64,000 bases of DNA from Forficula auricularia (taxonomy: Eukaryota; Arthropoda; Insecta; Dermaptera; Forficulidae), in NCBI GenBank assembly GCA_024734495.1, contig JALMQS010000089.1:4110118-4174117 (forward strand). Direction: 5' to 3'. The notes under the pieces are model-generated. The model worked only from the letters and a program-made list of their open reading frames with translations, had not been told where the DNA came from and ran no database searches. Made by a program: the position numbers and the translations under genes. Below, piece by piece: positions 9,701-18,941 of this stretch. The number at the start of each line of letters is the position of its first letter. Within the stretch, counting starts at the first letter, position 1.

Positions 9701-10280
9701 TAGAGAAATTTCTCTAAGCGTTGTTACAAATTAATCTAGATAAATATATATAGTATAATTAAGAAACCGTTCTTACCATTTTTATAAAAAACTAAACCAA
9801 CATTAAACAATAACCAATACATATTTTAAGACAATTTTGATACATAATTACAACACAGTTTCTGAGATAATAAGGAATAAATAAAGAAAAATGTATAAAA
9901 AAGTCTCACTAAAAACATTTTGGCAACATCGCATTTATTTAACCAGCGAAAGAGAGAGTAGAAAGTAGAAAGCGCGCGTGCTGTAGATTTTTTCAAATTT
10001 ATAATTTTCATAAGATGTAACGTAGGCGTTGATTACATTTGTTAAAAAATAACAAAACGATTTTTATAGACATTTTTGAAAACATTATTATTTTTATTAT
10101 TATTAGTTTACTCTTTAAAGTATATAAGTTTATTAGTTGAATAAAAGATTTCACTGTCGATGGTAACAGAATTGTTTTTATTTTAGGTTAAAAATAAAAT
10201 GAGAGAGTCTTCTGTTTTTTAATTATTTCTAGAGATTTTATTTAAAAAACAGAAGACTCTCATTTTATTTGTAACCTAAA
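9701..10280. other. AT-rich sequence with an inverted repeat
   Basis: Near the PLE boundary a tight inverted repeat spans about 10180-10285 ('aaaatgagagagtcttctgt' against 'acagaagactctcatttt'). No gene is seen. Confidence 0.5.
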
Positions 10281-10387
10281 ATATATAACAAGAGAAACAA
10301 AGAGGTTGTCCTACTGCTTGATGCAAATAAACATATACACATATATATCAGATGATATATCTGTATATATATTATTTATTTGTTTGA

Positions 10388-10422
10388 GACTATAGTTTCG
10401 AAGACTTGGTCTTCATCATCAG
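10388..10422 (-). ncRNA. hammerhead ribozyme motif (PLE type)
   Basis: Minus strand: CTGATGA, T, GAAGAC-CAA-GTCTTC, GAAAC, TATA, GTC. All invariant positions are present. Confidence 0.7.
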
Positions 10423-10702
10423 TCTTTCTTCAATTATAAATGTTTTTCATGGAGTCAATATCATATGGATATTGAAAACTTGGTGTTCTTTCTTCACTGC
10501 TGGAAGGCTAGGAACTAATAAAGACACTCTATCCGGGTTCTAAGGAGAAAGGAGAAAGGGAAACATATTGTTATATTTGAATGTGAACCCGGATAGAGTG
10601 TCTTTATTAGTTCCTAGCCTTCCAGCAGTGAAGAAAGAACACCAAGTTTTCAATATCCATATGATATTGACTCCATGAAAAACATTTATAATTGAAGAAA
10701 GA

Positions 10703-10737
10703 CTGATGATGAAGACCAAGTCTTCGAAACTATAGTC
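10703..10737 (+). ncRNA. hammerhead ribozyme motif (PLE type)
   Basis: Identical core to the minus-strand motif at 10388-10422 and its mirror partner in the inverted pseudo-LTR pair. Confidence 0.7.
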
Positions 10738-10756
10738 TCAAACAAATAAATAATAG

Positions 10757-11125
10757 AAAAGTTTTTGTTTTGCCGAGAGTAGCAGAGTTGTTGATTCACA
10801 AAGAGAAACAAAGAGGTTGTCCTCTGCTTGATGCAAATAAACATATACACATATATCTCAAGATGATATATCTGTATATATATTATTTATTTGTTTGAGA
10901 CTATAGTTTCGAAGACTTGGTCTTCATCATCAGTCTTTCTTCAATTATAAATGTTTTTCATGGAGTCAATATCATATGGATATTGAAAACTTGGTGTTCT
11001 TTCGTCACTGCTGGAGGGCTAGGAACTAATAAAGACACTCTATCTGGGCTCACATTCAAATATAACAATATGTTTCCCTTTCTCCTTTCTTCTTAGAAAG
11101 GAGGAATTTTTCCTTTTTTTCCTTT
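10757..11125 (-). repeat. PLE pseudo-LTR, inverted copy
   Basis: Read on the minus strand: the A/T-rich stretch after the endonuclease stop, 'gatagagtgtctttattag', the hammerhead motif, the TA-rich tract, 'tttgcatcaagcagagg' and the terminus 'aaaacaaaaacttttc'. Matches the direct pseudo-LTRs at 12241-12620 and 15148-15625. Confidence 0.8.
10899..10933 (-). ncRNA. hammerhead ribozyme motif (PLE type)
   Basis: Intact core as at 10388-10422, here downstream of the inverted endonuclease fragment. Confidence 0.7.
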
Positions 11126-11714
11126 TTATCTTTTGTTAGCAAACATCTTAAGTAGATTACTATTGGATAGTTCAATTTGATTGTTTAAACAGAGTTCGGA
11201 ATTTCTATTGAATGACTTCAAAATTTCTAAAGATTCGATTGCGCTAATCAATTTCGGGTTCTTTTCTCCTTTTATTAATCTAATACCTTCTGGGAAGGAG
11301 TGATTGTTTGAATTTAAATGTTCTGCAAAAGAATTTTCGTACTTTTTATTTTTATAATCTCTTATGTGTTCATTTAGTCGAATTTTCAGATTTCTCTCGG
11401 TTTTTCCCACATATATTGCTTCGCAATCTTTGCATTTCAAACTATAAACCCCTTCTTTTTCTATATTTGGTAATTTGTCTTTTTTATTTGAACCTAAATC
11501 TTTTCCTAGAGTAATTGGAGTTTTGAATACTGTTTTGAACCCTAATTTTTTCATTTTTTGTTTTAATTTTTCCGAAATTTGTCCATAATATGGAAGAACT
11601 ATTCTAGGATTTTCTTTTTCTTTTTCATTCTTTTGTGAATATACTGATTCCAGGGTTAATTTTTCAATTTTTTTATTTAACATTTGGTCTATAAGGCTTG
11701 CTTCGTACCCATTA
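11126..11714 (-). pseudogene. PLE endonuclease fragment, inverted copy
   Basis: Encodes the C-terminal part of a PLE polyprotein on the minus strand: the last RT-side residues (NNGYEASLIDQ), a basic linker, then the GIY-YIG nuclease (GVYSLKC.., IYVGKTERN.., RLNEH). The frame from 11683 to 11126 is open for 185 residues. In this copy the linker A-run is one A shorter than in the main element, so RT-side and endonuclease sequence are in one frame. It is cut off upstream at about 11714, where it meets the direct copy head-to-head, so no RT domain remains. Confidence 0.85.
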
Positions 11715-11718
11715 TTAT

Positions 11719-12236
11719 GGAATCAGTATATTCACAAAAGAATGAAAAAGAAAAAGAAAATCCTAGAATAGTTCTTCCATATTATGGACAAATTTCGGAA
11801 AAATTAAAACAAAAAATGAAAATTAGGGTTCAAAACAGTATTCAAAACTCCAATTACTCTGGGAAAAGATTTGGGTTCAAATAAAAGGGACAAATTGCCA
11901 AATATAGAAAAAGAAGGGGTTTATAGTTTGAAATGCAAAGATTGCGAAGCAATATATGTGGGAAAAACCGAGAGAAATCTGAAAGTTCGACTAAATGAAC
12001 ACATAAGAGATTGTAAAAATAAAAAGTACGAGGATTCTTTTGCAGAACATTTAAATTCAAGCAATCACTCTTCCCGGAAGTATTAGACCAATAAAAGGAA
12101 AAAAACCGAAGTTGATTAGCGCAATCGAATCTTTGGAAATTTTGAAGTCATTCAATAGAAGTTCCGAACTCTGTTTAAACAATCAAATTGAGCTATCCAA
12201 TGGTAATCTACTTAAGATGTTTGCTAACAAAAGATA
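11719..12236 (+). pseudogene. PLE endonuclease fragment, direct copy, frameshifted
   Basis: A second endonuclease fragment in plus orientation, starting at the linker. It has a 2-bp deletion after about 11818 ('atgaaaattag' against 'atgaaaaaattag'), which splits it into two frames, and further small deletions near 12072-12100. The GIY-YIG core residues are still readable in the second frame (GVYSLKC, IYVGKTERN, RLNEH). It is the 5'-truncated upstream member of a tandem PLE pair and feeds into the pseudo-LTR at 12241. Confidence 0.85.
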
Positions 12237-12240
12237 AAAA

Positions 12241-12625
12241 GGAAAAAAGGAAAAATTCCTCCTTTCTAAGAAGAAAAGGAGAAAGGGAAACATATTGTTA
12301 TATTTGAATGTGAGCCCAGATAGAGTGTCTTTATTAGTTCCTAGCCCTCCAGCAGTGACGAAAGATTTACCAAGTTTTCAATATCCATATGATATTGACT
12401 CCATGAAAAACATTTATAATTGAAGAAAGACTGATGATGAAGACCAAGTCTTCCGAAACTATAGTCTCAAACAAATAAATAATATATATACAGATATATC
12501 ATCTTGAGATATATGTGTATATGTTTATTTGCATCAAGCAGAGGATAACCTCTTTGTTTCTCTTTAGTGAATCAGCAACTCTGCTATCTCGGCAAAACAA
12601 AAACTTTTCAATTAAATCAAGGGAA
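12241..12625 (+). repeat. upstream (5') PLE pseudo-LTR
   Basis: Sits between the truncated upstream endonuclease and the RT frame, ending 'aaaacaaaaacttttcaatt'. It carries a hammerhead motif at 12431-12466 and is expected to hold the internal promoter, as reported for PLE repeats (inference). Near-identical to 15148-15625 except that the 3' copy repeats the TA-rich segment. Confidence 0.8.
12431..12466 (+). ncRNA. hammerhead motif with stem II insertion
   Basis: CTGATGA, T, GAAGAC-CAA-GTCTTCC, GAAAC, TATA, GTC. An extra C sits between stem II and GAAAC, which should disturb the core. Predicted cleavage would release RNA beginning with the RT unit's 5' leader. Confidence 0.6.
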
Positions 12626-12662
12626 TTGTCATTCCATTGCCATTGATTGTAAATTATTTGTC

Positions 12663-14669
12663 ATGGATAACAAAAGTGGTGGAAAATTCGGAAGACTGGA
12701 TAAAGAAACTTTATCGGAAATCAGGAACGCCTCAGAGGAATATGCTCTAAATCTGTATTTTAAACTACGCTTAAAATACGCAACAGCGAACAAAAATATT
12801 TGGTTCAACAAAACTTGTCTTTCTGAAAATATAACTCCAAAATATGTACAGGTCAAGACAAAAAATCGTTCAGCAATCGCCTCAAAAGTCGTTCAGGATA
12901 GCCGGAAAAAATGGGTAAGTCTAGAAATTAATAAACATTACTCATTAAGGGACACATTCAAATATTATCTATATGAAATCCACACTAGGTTGACAGAAAT
13001 CCTTCATGCATGCCAATTTGATATTAAAGATTGTGAAATAAGAGATAGGGTTGAATTTTTAATGGTTAAAAAACAAGCCAAATTAGACAATAAAATTAAG
13101 AATCTTAAAACAAATCAAAAAATTAAAAAACCAGAAAAACATATAGAAGCAAAAACAAGTAAATTCAATGATAGAGTAAAAAACTTCTCTAAAGAAAAAT
13201 TTGATAAAATAGAAATAGAATTATTAGAAAAAGGTTTGAAACACTCAGTGGAAACCCCAATTAATAGAAACATTATTGAAGACATCGTAGTCAACCTTGA
13301 AACAGAGCTATCTAAAAATAAAGAAAGCAACATAAATAAAACTATTTGCGGGAAATTATTAGAGAAGGAAATTCGACACATTAAAAATAATAAAAATAAA
13401 AACAAAATTAATAATGAACCCCAAATCGTAAAATCACTCAAAGCGAAAATAAAAGAAAATAAATTGACTATAGTTAAAAGCGACAAAGGAAATTCAGTTG
13501 TAATTTTAGATCAAAAAACATACATGGAAAAAACCGAACAATTCATAAAAGCACATAAATTCGTAGAAATTAAAAACCCGGTCAATAAATTCAGTAAAAT
13601 CGTTAAAGAAAAAATAAAAAGTTCAGAATTACTTTCAAAAAAAGAAAAATACATTCTAACAGAACGAAATCCATTATGCCCAAGGTTATATGGACTTCCC
13701 AAAATACACAAGTCAGAGGAATTAGAAAAAATTCCCATCAGACCCGTCGTTAGTTATATAAACTCATCAATAACGAAACTTGCAAAAAAACTAAACAGCA
13801 TTTTTCGAGAAAGAACAAAATTCAAAGCTGAACATTCTATTAAAAACTCAATCGAACTTATAGACAAAATTAAAGATATTAAAATTCCTAATAATGCGAA
13901 GCTTCTATCCTTAGATATCACGAGCCTTTTCACTAATATACCGCCAAACGAAACAAAACAGTTAGTAGACAAAATTATTTTCAGGTCAGTTGGCCTAAAC
14001 AACCTGGAAAAAATGGATCTAAGCAGTCTGGTCCACACATGTATCAACCACAATTTCTTTCAATTTGGGACAAAATTTTATGAACAAAGGGAGGGATTAT
14101 CAATAGGATCTCCATTGTCCCCGTTATTAGCAGAAATATTCTTAAATGATTTTGAAAATAAATTCCTTGACAATGAAAAATATTCAAAAAACATTATATA
14201 CTATTATCGATACGTAGATGATATAATTTTACTATGGGGGGGAACAAATAGACAATTAGACACATTTATAGAATATATAAATAATCTTCATGAGAAAATT
14301 AAATTCACAGTAGAGAAAGAAAAAGAGAAAATACTAAATTTTTTAGATTTAAAAATAAACATCTCCGGAAATAAGCACACCTTTGAAATTTATAGAAAAC
14401 CCACAGCTACTGACATTGTAATACATAAAAATTCTTGTAGACCAATGTCACATAAACACGCAGCCTTCCATTCAATGATACATAGACTAATAAATATACC
14501 TTTATCAGAAAAAGCATATTCACAGGAATTAGAGACAATTAAAGAAATCGCGGTAAATAATGGGTACGAAGCAAGCCTTATAGACCAAATGTTAAATAAA
14601 AAAATTGAAAAATTAACCCTGGAATCAGTATATTCACAAAAGAATGAAAAAGAAAAAAGAAAATCCTAG
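12663..14669 (+). CDS. Penelope-like element reverse transcriptase
   Basis: Telomerase-related RT that copies element RNA. The frame is open from 12567, but the first codons are pseudo-LTR sequence; the ATG at 12663 (MDNKSGGKFG) is the likelier start, giving about 668 residues. Visible motifs in order: KSDKGN at 272-277, LYGLPKIHK at 342-350, the catalytic Asp of SLDITSLFTNI at 418, GLSIGSPLSPLLAE at 478-491, catalytic YVDD at 517-520, and NFLDL at 559-563. All catalytic Asp residues are present. Lys-rich segments precede the RT core. The frame ends prematurely because of one extra A in a linker A-run (about 14650-14656); the inverted and direct partial copies lack this A. No intron is apparent. 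The RT body looks young and intact. Confidence 0.93.
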   Translation: MDNKSGGKFGRLDKETLSEIRNASEEYALNLYFKLRLKYATANKNIWFNKTCLSENITPKYVQVKTKNRSAIASKVVQDSRKKWVSLEINKHYSLRDTFKYYLYEIHTRLTEILHACQFDIKDCEIRDRVEFLMVKKQAKLDNKIKNLKTNQKIKKPEKHIEAKTSKFNDRVKNFSKEKFDKIEIELLEKGLKHSVETPINRNIIEDIVVNLETELSKNKESNINKTICGKLLEKEIRHIKNNKNKNKINNEPQIVKSLKAKIKENKLTIVKSDKGNSVVILDQKTYMEKTEQFIKAHKFVEIKNPVNKFSKIVKEKIKSSELLSKKEKYILTERNPLCPRLYGLPKIHKSEELEKIPIRPVVSYINSSITKLAKKLNSIFRERTKFKAEHSIKNSIELIDKIKDIKIPNNAKLLSLDITSLFTNIPPNETKQLVDKIIFRSVGLNNLEKMDLSSLVHTCINHNFFQFGTKFYEQREGLSIGSPLSPLLAEIFLNDFENKFLDNEKYSKNIIYYYRYVDDIILLWGGTNRQLDTFIEYINNLHEKIKFTVEKEKEKILNFLDLKINISGNKHTFEIYRKPTATDIVIHKNSCRPMSHKHAAFHSMIHRLINIPLSEKAYSQELETIKEIAVNNGYEASLIDQMLNKKIEKLTLESVYSQKNEKEKRKS

Positions 14670-15147
14670 AATAGTTCTTCCATATTATGGACAAATTTCG
14701 GAAAAATTAAAACAAAAAATGAAAAAATTAGGGTTCAAAACAGTATTCAAAACTCCAATTACTCTAGGAAAAGATTTAGGTTCAAATAAAAAAGACAAAT
14801 TACCAAATATAGAAAAAGAAGGGGTTTATAGTTTGAAATGCAAAGATTGCGAAGCAATATATGTGGGAAAAACCGAGAGAAATCTGAAAATTCGACTAAA
14901 TGAACACATAAGAGATTATAAAAATAAAAAGTACGAAAATTCTTTTGCAGAACATTTAAATTCAAACAATCACTCCTTCCCAGAAGGTATTAGATTAATA
15001 AAAGGAGAAAAGAACCCGAAATTGATTAGCGCAATCGAATCTTTAGAAATTTTGAAGTCATTCAATAGAAATTCCGAACTCTGTTTAAACAATCAAATTG
15101 AACTATCCAATAGTAATCTACTTAAGATGTTTGCTAACAAAAGATAA
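14644..15147 (+). CDS. PLE GIY-YIG endonuclease domain, frame-separated from RT
   Basis: Cuts target DNA to prime reverse transcription. The 167-residue frame overlaps the RT end by 26 bp. GVY at 60-62, a C-x2-C pair at 66/69, YVG at 73-75, catalytic-type Arg in RLNEH (84-88), paired His in FAEHL..NNH (104/110) and a candidate catalytic Glu in AIESLEIL (132 or 135) match the PLE GIY-YIG family. The natural protein should be a C-terminal extension of the RT; here a 1-base insertion separates them, so the listed start is only the first ATG in this frame. Either this copy lost integration competence or ribosomal slippage on the A-run restores it; I favour a simple mutation. Confidence 0.9.
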   Translation: MKKKKENPRIVLPYYGQISEKLKQKMKKLGFKTVFKTPITLGKDLGSNKKDKLPNIEKEGVYSLKCKDCEAIYVGKTERNLKIRLNEHIRDYKNKKYENSFAEHLNSNNHSFPEGIRLIKGEKNPKLISAIESLEILKSFNRNSELCLNNQIELSNSNLLKMFANKR

Positions 15148-15625
15148 AAAGGAAAAAAAGGAAAAAATTCCTCCTTTCTAAGAAGAAAGGAGAAAGGGAA
15201 ACATATTGTTATATTTGAATGTGAGCCCAGATAGAGTGTCTTTATTAGTTCCTAGCCCTCCAGCAGTGACGAAAGAACACCAAGTTTTCAATATCCATAT
15301 GATATTGACTCCATGAAAAACATTTATAATTGAAGAAAGACTGATGATGAAGACCAAGTCTTCGAAACTATAGTCTCAAACAAATAAATAATATATATAC
15401 AGATATATCATCTTGAGATATATGTGTATATGTTTATTTGCATCAAGCAGAGGACAACCTCTTTGTTTCTCTTTGTAAATAAATAATATATATATACAGA
15501 TATATCTACTTGATATATATGTGTATATGTTCATTTGCATCAAGCAGAGGACAACCTCTTTGTTTCTCTTTGTGAATCAACAACTCTGCTACTCTCGGCA
15601 AAACAAAAACTTTTCAATTAAATTA
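15148..15625 (+). repeat. 3' PLE pseudo-LTR
   Basis: Follows the endonuclease stop. Contains 'gatagagtgtctttattag', the palindrome 'tcaatatccatatgatattga', the hammerhead motif at 15341-15375 and two direct repeats of the TA-rich/'tttgcatcaagcagagg' segment (15376-15476 and 15477-15570), then ends 'aaaacaaaaacttttc'. The duplicated tail segment is not seen in the 12.2-kb copy. Confidence 0.82.
15341..15375 (+). ncRNA. hammerhead ribozyme motif (PLE type)
   Basis: CTGATGA, T, GAAGAC-CAA-GTCTTC, GAAAC, TATA, GTC: an intact copy in the 3' pseudo-LTR of the RT-bearing unit. With the 5' copy at 12431 it would excise a unit-length RNA of about 2.9 kb from a tandem transcript. Confidence 0.72.
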
Positions 15626-15680
15626 TATAAGTTTAATTTTTTTTCTGGATAAGGGGATTGGTAACCATTTTTTACTTTAC

Positions 15681-16344
15681 CATACAGGGTGTATGGTCAA
15701 GTATTGTAATTTTACACGAAAGAAGCGTTTTTTCGAAATAATAATTGTTTTGTCAAAATGTCTGCTACACTGTTGGTTGGTTTGTGCAGGGGTCTGTTCG
15801 TTACCAAATTTTTGTGGACGAGCTAGCTCAAAAACTAGTGTGAATATCGAAACCAAATTTCACACGTAGTTTTAGTCCATTAAGATTAAGAGCTGATTAG
15901 ATTTTGATGAATATCGACCCAAAAATAAGGGGAGGATGGGGGGGGGTTAAAATTTAAAATTATAATATTTTCTAACTAAAAAATAAGAAAAATGGAATAT
16001 ACTATAAAATAAACATATAATAATGAAAATAATTTATTTCTGGGGCCAAAATTAGGGAGAGCGGAAGGGCAAAAAAAATCTAGGCCATTTTAGCAAACTC
16101 AACCAAGTTTTGTATACATAATCAGCGGGCCCCCTAGAAGTCTAAAAATGCAAAAACTAACCCCAAAATGGGGGTGAAATGAAAATCTTGGCCCTTGTAT
16201 CAAACTTAACCAAATTTTGTATACCTACATAATCAATGGGCCCCAGTAACTTAAAAATGCAAAAACTATCCCCCCCCTTACATGATTATCAATAATTTTA
16301 TTAAATATTAAATATAAGAGAGGGGCCAGGGCATATGATAAAGT
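15681..16344. mobile_element. TTTACCATACA-family element
   Basis: Begins ACTTTACCATACAG and ends at CATATGATAAAGT, an inverse with mismatches. The interior has the family landmarks 'gagctagctcaaaaactagt' and 'taagagctgattagatttt'. Followed by 'caagtggatggccacat', which is shared beyond the terminus in other copies. Confidence 0.7.
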
Positions 16345-16576
16345 CAAGTGGATGGCCACATTGGAACGTGCCAATTTTTTTCGTCTGAAATGTGAAGAAA
16401 AACATTTTCGAGCATGATTATGTCTAATCGAATTTTTCAATTGACTTAGTAAAGAAAGTTTAACTGATAATGAACAAGAATATTTGGAGAAAACTTTATT
16501 ACACTTTTTGTTTAATAAATCGACCTTTAAAATGTATTTTAGCAGTCATTTTAATGTCATGTATAAAAATATTCAC

Positions 16577-16880
16577 CGCCTCCGTGGTCTAATGGTCAGA
16601 GTAACTGACTGGCAACCCGGAGGTCCCGGGTTCGATTCCCGGCTATGCTCAGAAATTTTTCTGTAAGTATAGGGTCTGGAACGGGGTTCACTCAGCCTCG
16701 TGAGGATAAATGAGTAGCTGCTTGATTGAGAAGTAGCGAATCTCAGTTAAGAAAACTGAAACGAAGGTTGTAGATGTGCGTTGAGCTAACCACTTGACCC
16801 CTCGGTACTGTTTCCAATTAGGACAGCAACCAATTCAGTAGGCCAAGACCCATGAAGGGTTGTCGAGCCAGAGATTTATT
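16577..16880 (+). mobile_element. tRNA-derived SINE
   Basis: Has an A-box (TGGTCTAATGGTCAG, 16585-16599) and a perfect B-box GGTTCGATTCC (16629-16639) with a strong T-arm (CCCGGGTTCGATTCCCGG). It continues into a body with 'gaatctcagttaagaaaact' and 'cctcggtactgtttcc', and ends near 'gttgtcgagccagagattta'. The acceptor stem is not complementary, so it is a SINE. I cannot name the family; a short open frame (16484-16666) overlaps it by chance. Confidence 0.78.
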
Positions 16881-17663
16881 TATTTTTTATAAAATATTCA
16901 ATCTCTTACAATGGTGCCAAATTTGTCAAACTAGCACGGGATTGGCTAGATTTGGTACATAAACAGCAAAAAGTTTTGGCCTTATGATCTATGAATCCTT
17001 ATTGTCCTCATTGTCTGTTCTATATACTCTAGCATTAACTTTTTGCTGGGATTGTCGCGAAACAACTACCTTAATTTCCTAAAGAATGGTAGATATAATA
17101 CTCAAAACTATGGGACTCAGGATGATAGTAAAAGAGCAGATTTTTTTGACTTTAAAAATGGTATTTATTTAATGGTCATATGCCTACTGTTACTAACAAT
17201 GCACACTAATGAAGGCTGTTTTACTGAGAGTATACTTTGTCCGCTAATTTTAAAAATTATACCATTCGTTCGAAAATTAAACAGGCTATCAAAAATTTCT
17301 TTTGACGTTTTTTTTTTAAATATTATTTTAATTTAAAAATTTTAAATGCCCGCTTTTTTGAAACGGATAAATAATTGAATCAAATTGATATTTTTTTTTC
17401 AAAAGTAGGTCTTTTCATTGAAATGGTTAGGGGGGGGGGGGGTAGTTTTATGTGAACATAAAATAAAGAAAAAACTTTTCATATAAACTTATACCCAAAG
17501 AGGTCAAGTATTGTAATAGTTCATGAAAAAACCGTTTTTTTTTTGTTTCTTTTTTCAAAATATTTCAAAAACGGCTGAAACTATTTTGATAAAAAAAGTG
17601 GGCGAAACAAAAATTTTAAAATTAAAAAAAAAAAAAACAAAATATTAACCCTTATTTAGTACG
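16881..17663. other. AT-rich sequence and a TTTACCATACA-family fragment
   Basis: No gene. From about 17490 ('ggtcaagtattgtaatag', 'aaaacggctgaaactatttt') it is a fragment of the TTTACCATACA family, which the hAT element at 17672 interrupts. Confidence 0.5.
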
Positions 17664-17671
17664 GTTTAACC

Positions 17672-18627
17672 CAGCCATGTCCAACCCAAATTACTATTCG
17701 GGCCAAAATTTAGGAATGTACAAGGTACTGGGCCGCCACTCACCTGAACAAAAAAATTTCAATTCTAGCGCACACTGCGCTCAAATGAGTTACTTACACA
17801 CAAATTAGCATGTACACAGATATACACAATAATATATAGGTATTTCAGTAAATTACAACAGATATTTAATGGGAAACTTGTTTATTTATTTTATTTGTAA
17901 TTTTTTTAATATCAACTTCTAATTTTGTTGTGGCACAACGTAATTGATTCGTCAAATTTGCGTCGGTGAGCCTGTTACGGTCTTTGGTTTTGACTAATTT
18001 TAATCTAGAAAAAAATGACTCACAGAGATATGTTGTGCCGTTTGCTGCCACAATACACATAGCTAATTTTTTCAAATTAGGAAATTTATCTTCCTGGATA
18101 TATTTTCCATAAAAGTCGACTATATTGATGTCCTCAAACCTAAATTTCATTTCTGAGTTGGACTGTAGATCGATAAGTTCCAGTTGTAAAAAATCTGGAG
18201 CTGAATTCACATCAATATTAAATGGACAATTGAAAATATTGAACATTTGCTCAAATTTTTCTAGGTGAGCAAATCTTTTTTCAAATTCCTCAAGCAAATC
18301 TTTAATATTATGCGAATATTCGGAAATGGGTTTATTTTCCATTTCGAAATCATTTAAGTGAGGGAAATGGGTGGCATTATTCGATTTCAGTTGATTTTGA
18401 AAATATTTTAATTTAGCAATGAATGTCTTTATGTCTTGATAGCAATTCGTAATTAATTTATTTTCTCCTTGAAGATTCTGATTTAGTTCATTTAATTTAG
18501 TTGTGATATCTATTAAGAAAGACAAATCCAACAACCATTTTTAATTAATTTGTGCGATTTCCTTTTTTTGTTATCGGGCCGCACAAAAATCGCAATCGGG
18601 CCGCAGGCCGCCAGTTGTACATGGCTG
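17672..18627 (-). mobile_element. hAT transposon, internally deleted
   Basis: A 956-bp element with termini CAGCCATGTCCAAC (left) and CAGCCATGTACAAC (right, inverted). Perfect 8-bp duplications GTTTAACC lie at 17664-17671 and 18628-18635. Both TIR type and TSD length are diagnostic of hAT. Only the 3' part of the transposase gene remains, on the minus strand, so the copy is non-autonomous. Confidence 0.95.
17866..18534 (-). pseudogene. hAT transposase C-terminal fragment
   Basis: A 222-residue open frame that matches the C-terminal half of hAT/ZBED-type transposases related to GTF2IRD2-like and EPM2AIP1-like proteins. Residues 1-50 (LSFLIDITTKLNELN...) resemble the helical segment before the dimerisation domain. 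Residues about 150-210 carry the hAT dimerisation signature (FPNLKKLAM, then YLCESFFSRLK, then RNRLTDANL). The BED zinc finger and RNase-H-like DDE regions are absent, removed by the internal deletion. The frame has no stops, suggesting a recent event. It cannot transpose by itself; a dimerising fragment might act as an inhibitor if expressed (speculation). Confidence 0.88.
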
Positions 18628-18635
18628 GTTTAACC

Positions 18636-18941
18636 GAATGAGTTGAAATTTTTTTACAGACCTCAATAATAAGTGATAGTTTGGAAAAAAATATCAATTT
18701 GATTCAGTCATTAAATGACAGCTATTTAAAATTTTACCGTTTTTAAGTTATTTTGATTTAAGAATTTTAATTGGTCGCTATTTTTAAACGAATGATTAGA
18801 GTAAATAAATATTTTTATCCCCATTAGATCCTTACATTGATGAGTTCTTAAAAAAATTTCAACTCTATCGATGAAACCGTTCCTGAGATACAAATTATTG
18901 AGTAAAAAAAAATTGACACGTTCTGATGTGGCCATCCGCTT
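18636..18941. other. repeat flank, nothing coding
   Basis: Sequence that follows 'caagtggatggccacat' in other TTTACCATACA copies ('tgatgtggccatccgcttg' near 18926), here in inverse orientation. No gene. Confidence 0.45.

Larger units (their letters stand above)
10281..10756. repeat. back-to-back inverted and direct PLE pseudo-LTRs
   Basis: A minus-strand tail to about 10540 and a plus-strand tail from about 10565 to 10756 meet around a short 'ggagaaaggagaaaggg' core. The shared 'gatagagtgtctttattagt' occurs in both orientations. It abuts the terminus of the next inverted copy at 10757. Confidence 0.8.
10281..15625 (+). mobile_element. Penelope-like element complex
   Basis: In order: an inverted and a direct pseudo-LTR (10281-10756), an inverted partial copy with endonuclease (10757-11714), a direct 5'-truncated copy with endonuclease and pseudo-LTR (11719-12625), then a near-complete RT-endonuclease unit with its 3' pseudo-LTR (12600-15625). 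PLEs are eukaryotic retroelements with a telomerase-related RT and usually a GIY-YIG endonuclease. Tandem, 5'-truncated and inverted partial copies are typical of them. The outer flanks share AAAATATATAAC / AAATTATATAAG, a possible imperfect duplication. Five hammerhead motifs lie in its pseudo-LTRs. Confidence 0.9.

Noticed and set aside
6577..12466. CRISPR-like interpretation of the repeated tail segments
   Set aside because: Eukaryotic DNA; the repeats are long transposon tails with TSDs, not short regularly spaced repeats.
12629..14053. Minus-strand frames of 75-123 codons inside the PLE RT
   Set aside because: Antisense shadows of the RT coding sequence.
11308..14965. Recurrent 68-codon frame antisense to each endonuclease copy
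   Set aside because: Appears in all copies only because it is the reverse strand of the same conserved GIY-YIG sequence.
16577..16651. Possible functional tRNA gene
   Set aside because: A- and B-boxes are good, but acceptor and anticodon stems do not pair, and it continues into a SINE body.
16484..16666. 60-codon frame
   Set aside because: Overlaps the tRNA-like head of a SINE; its Arg/Gly-rich end is the translated tRNA arm.
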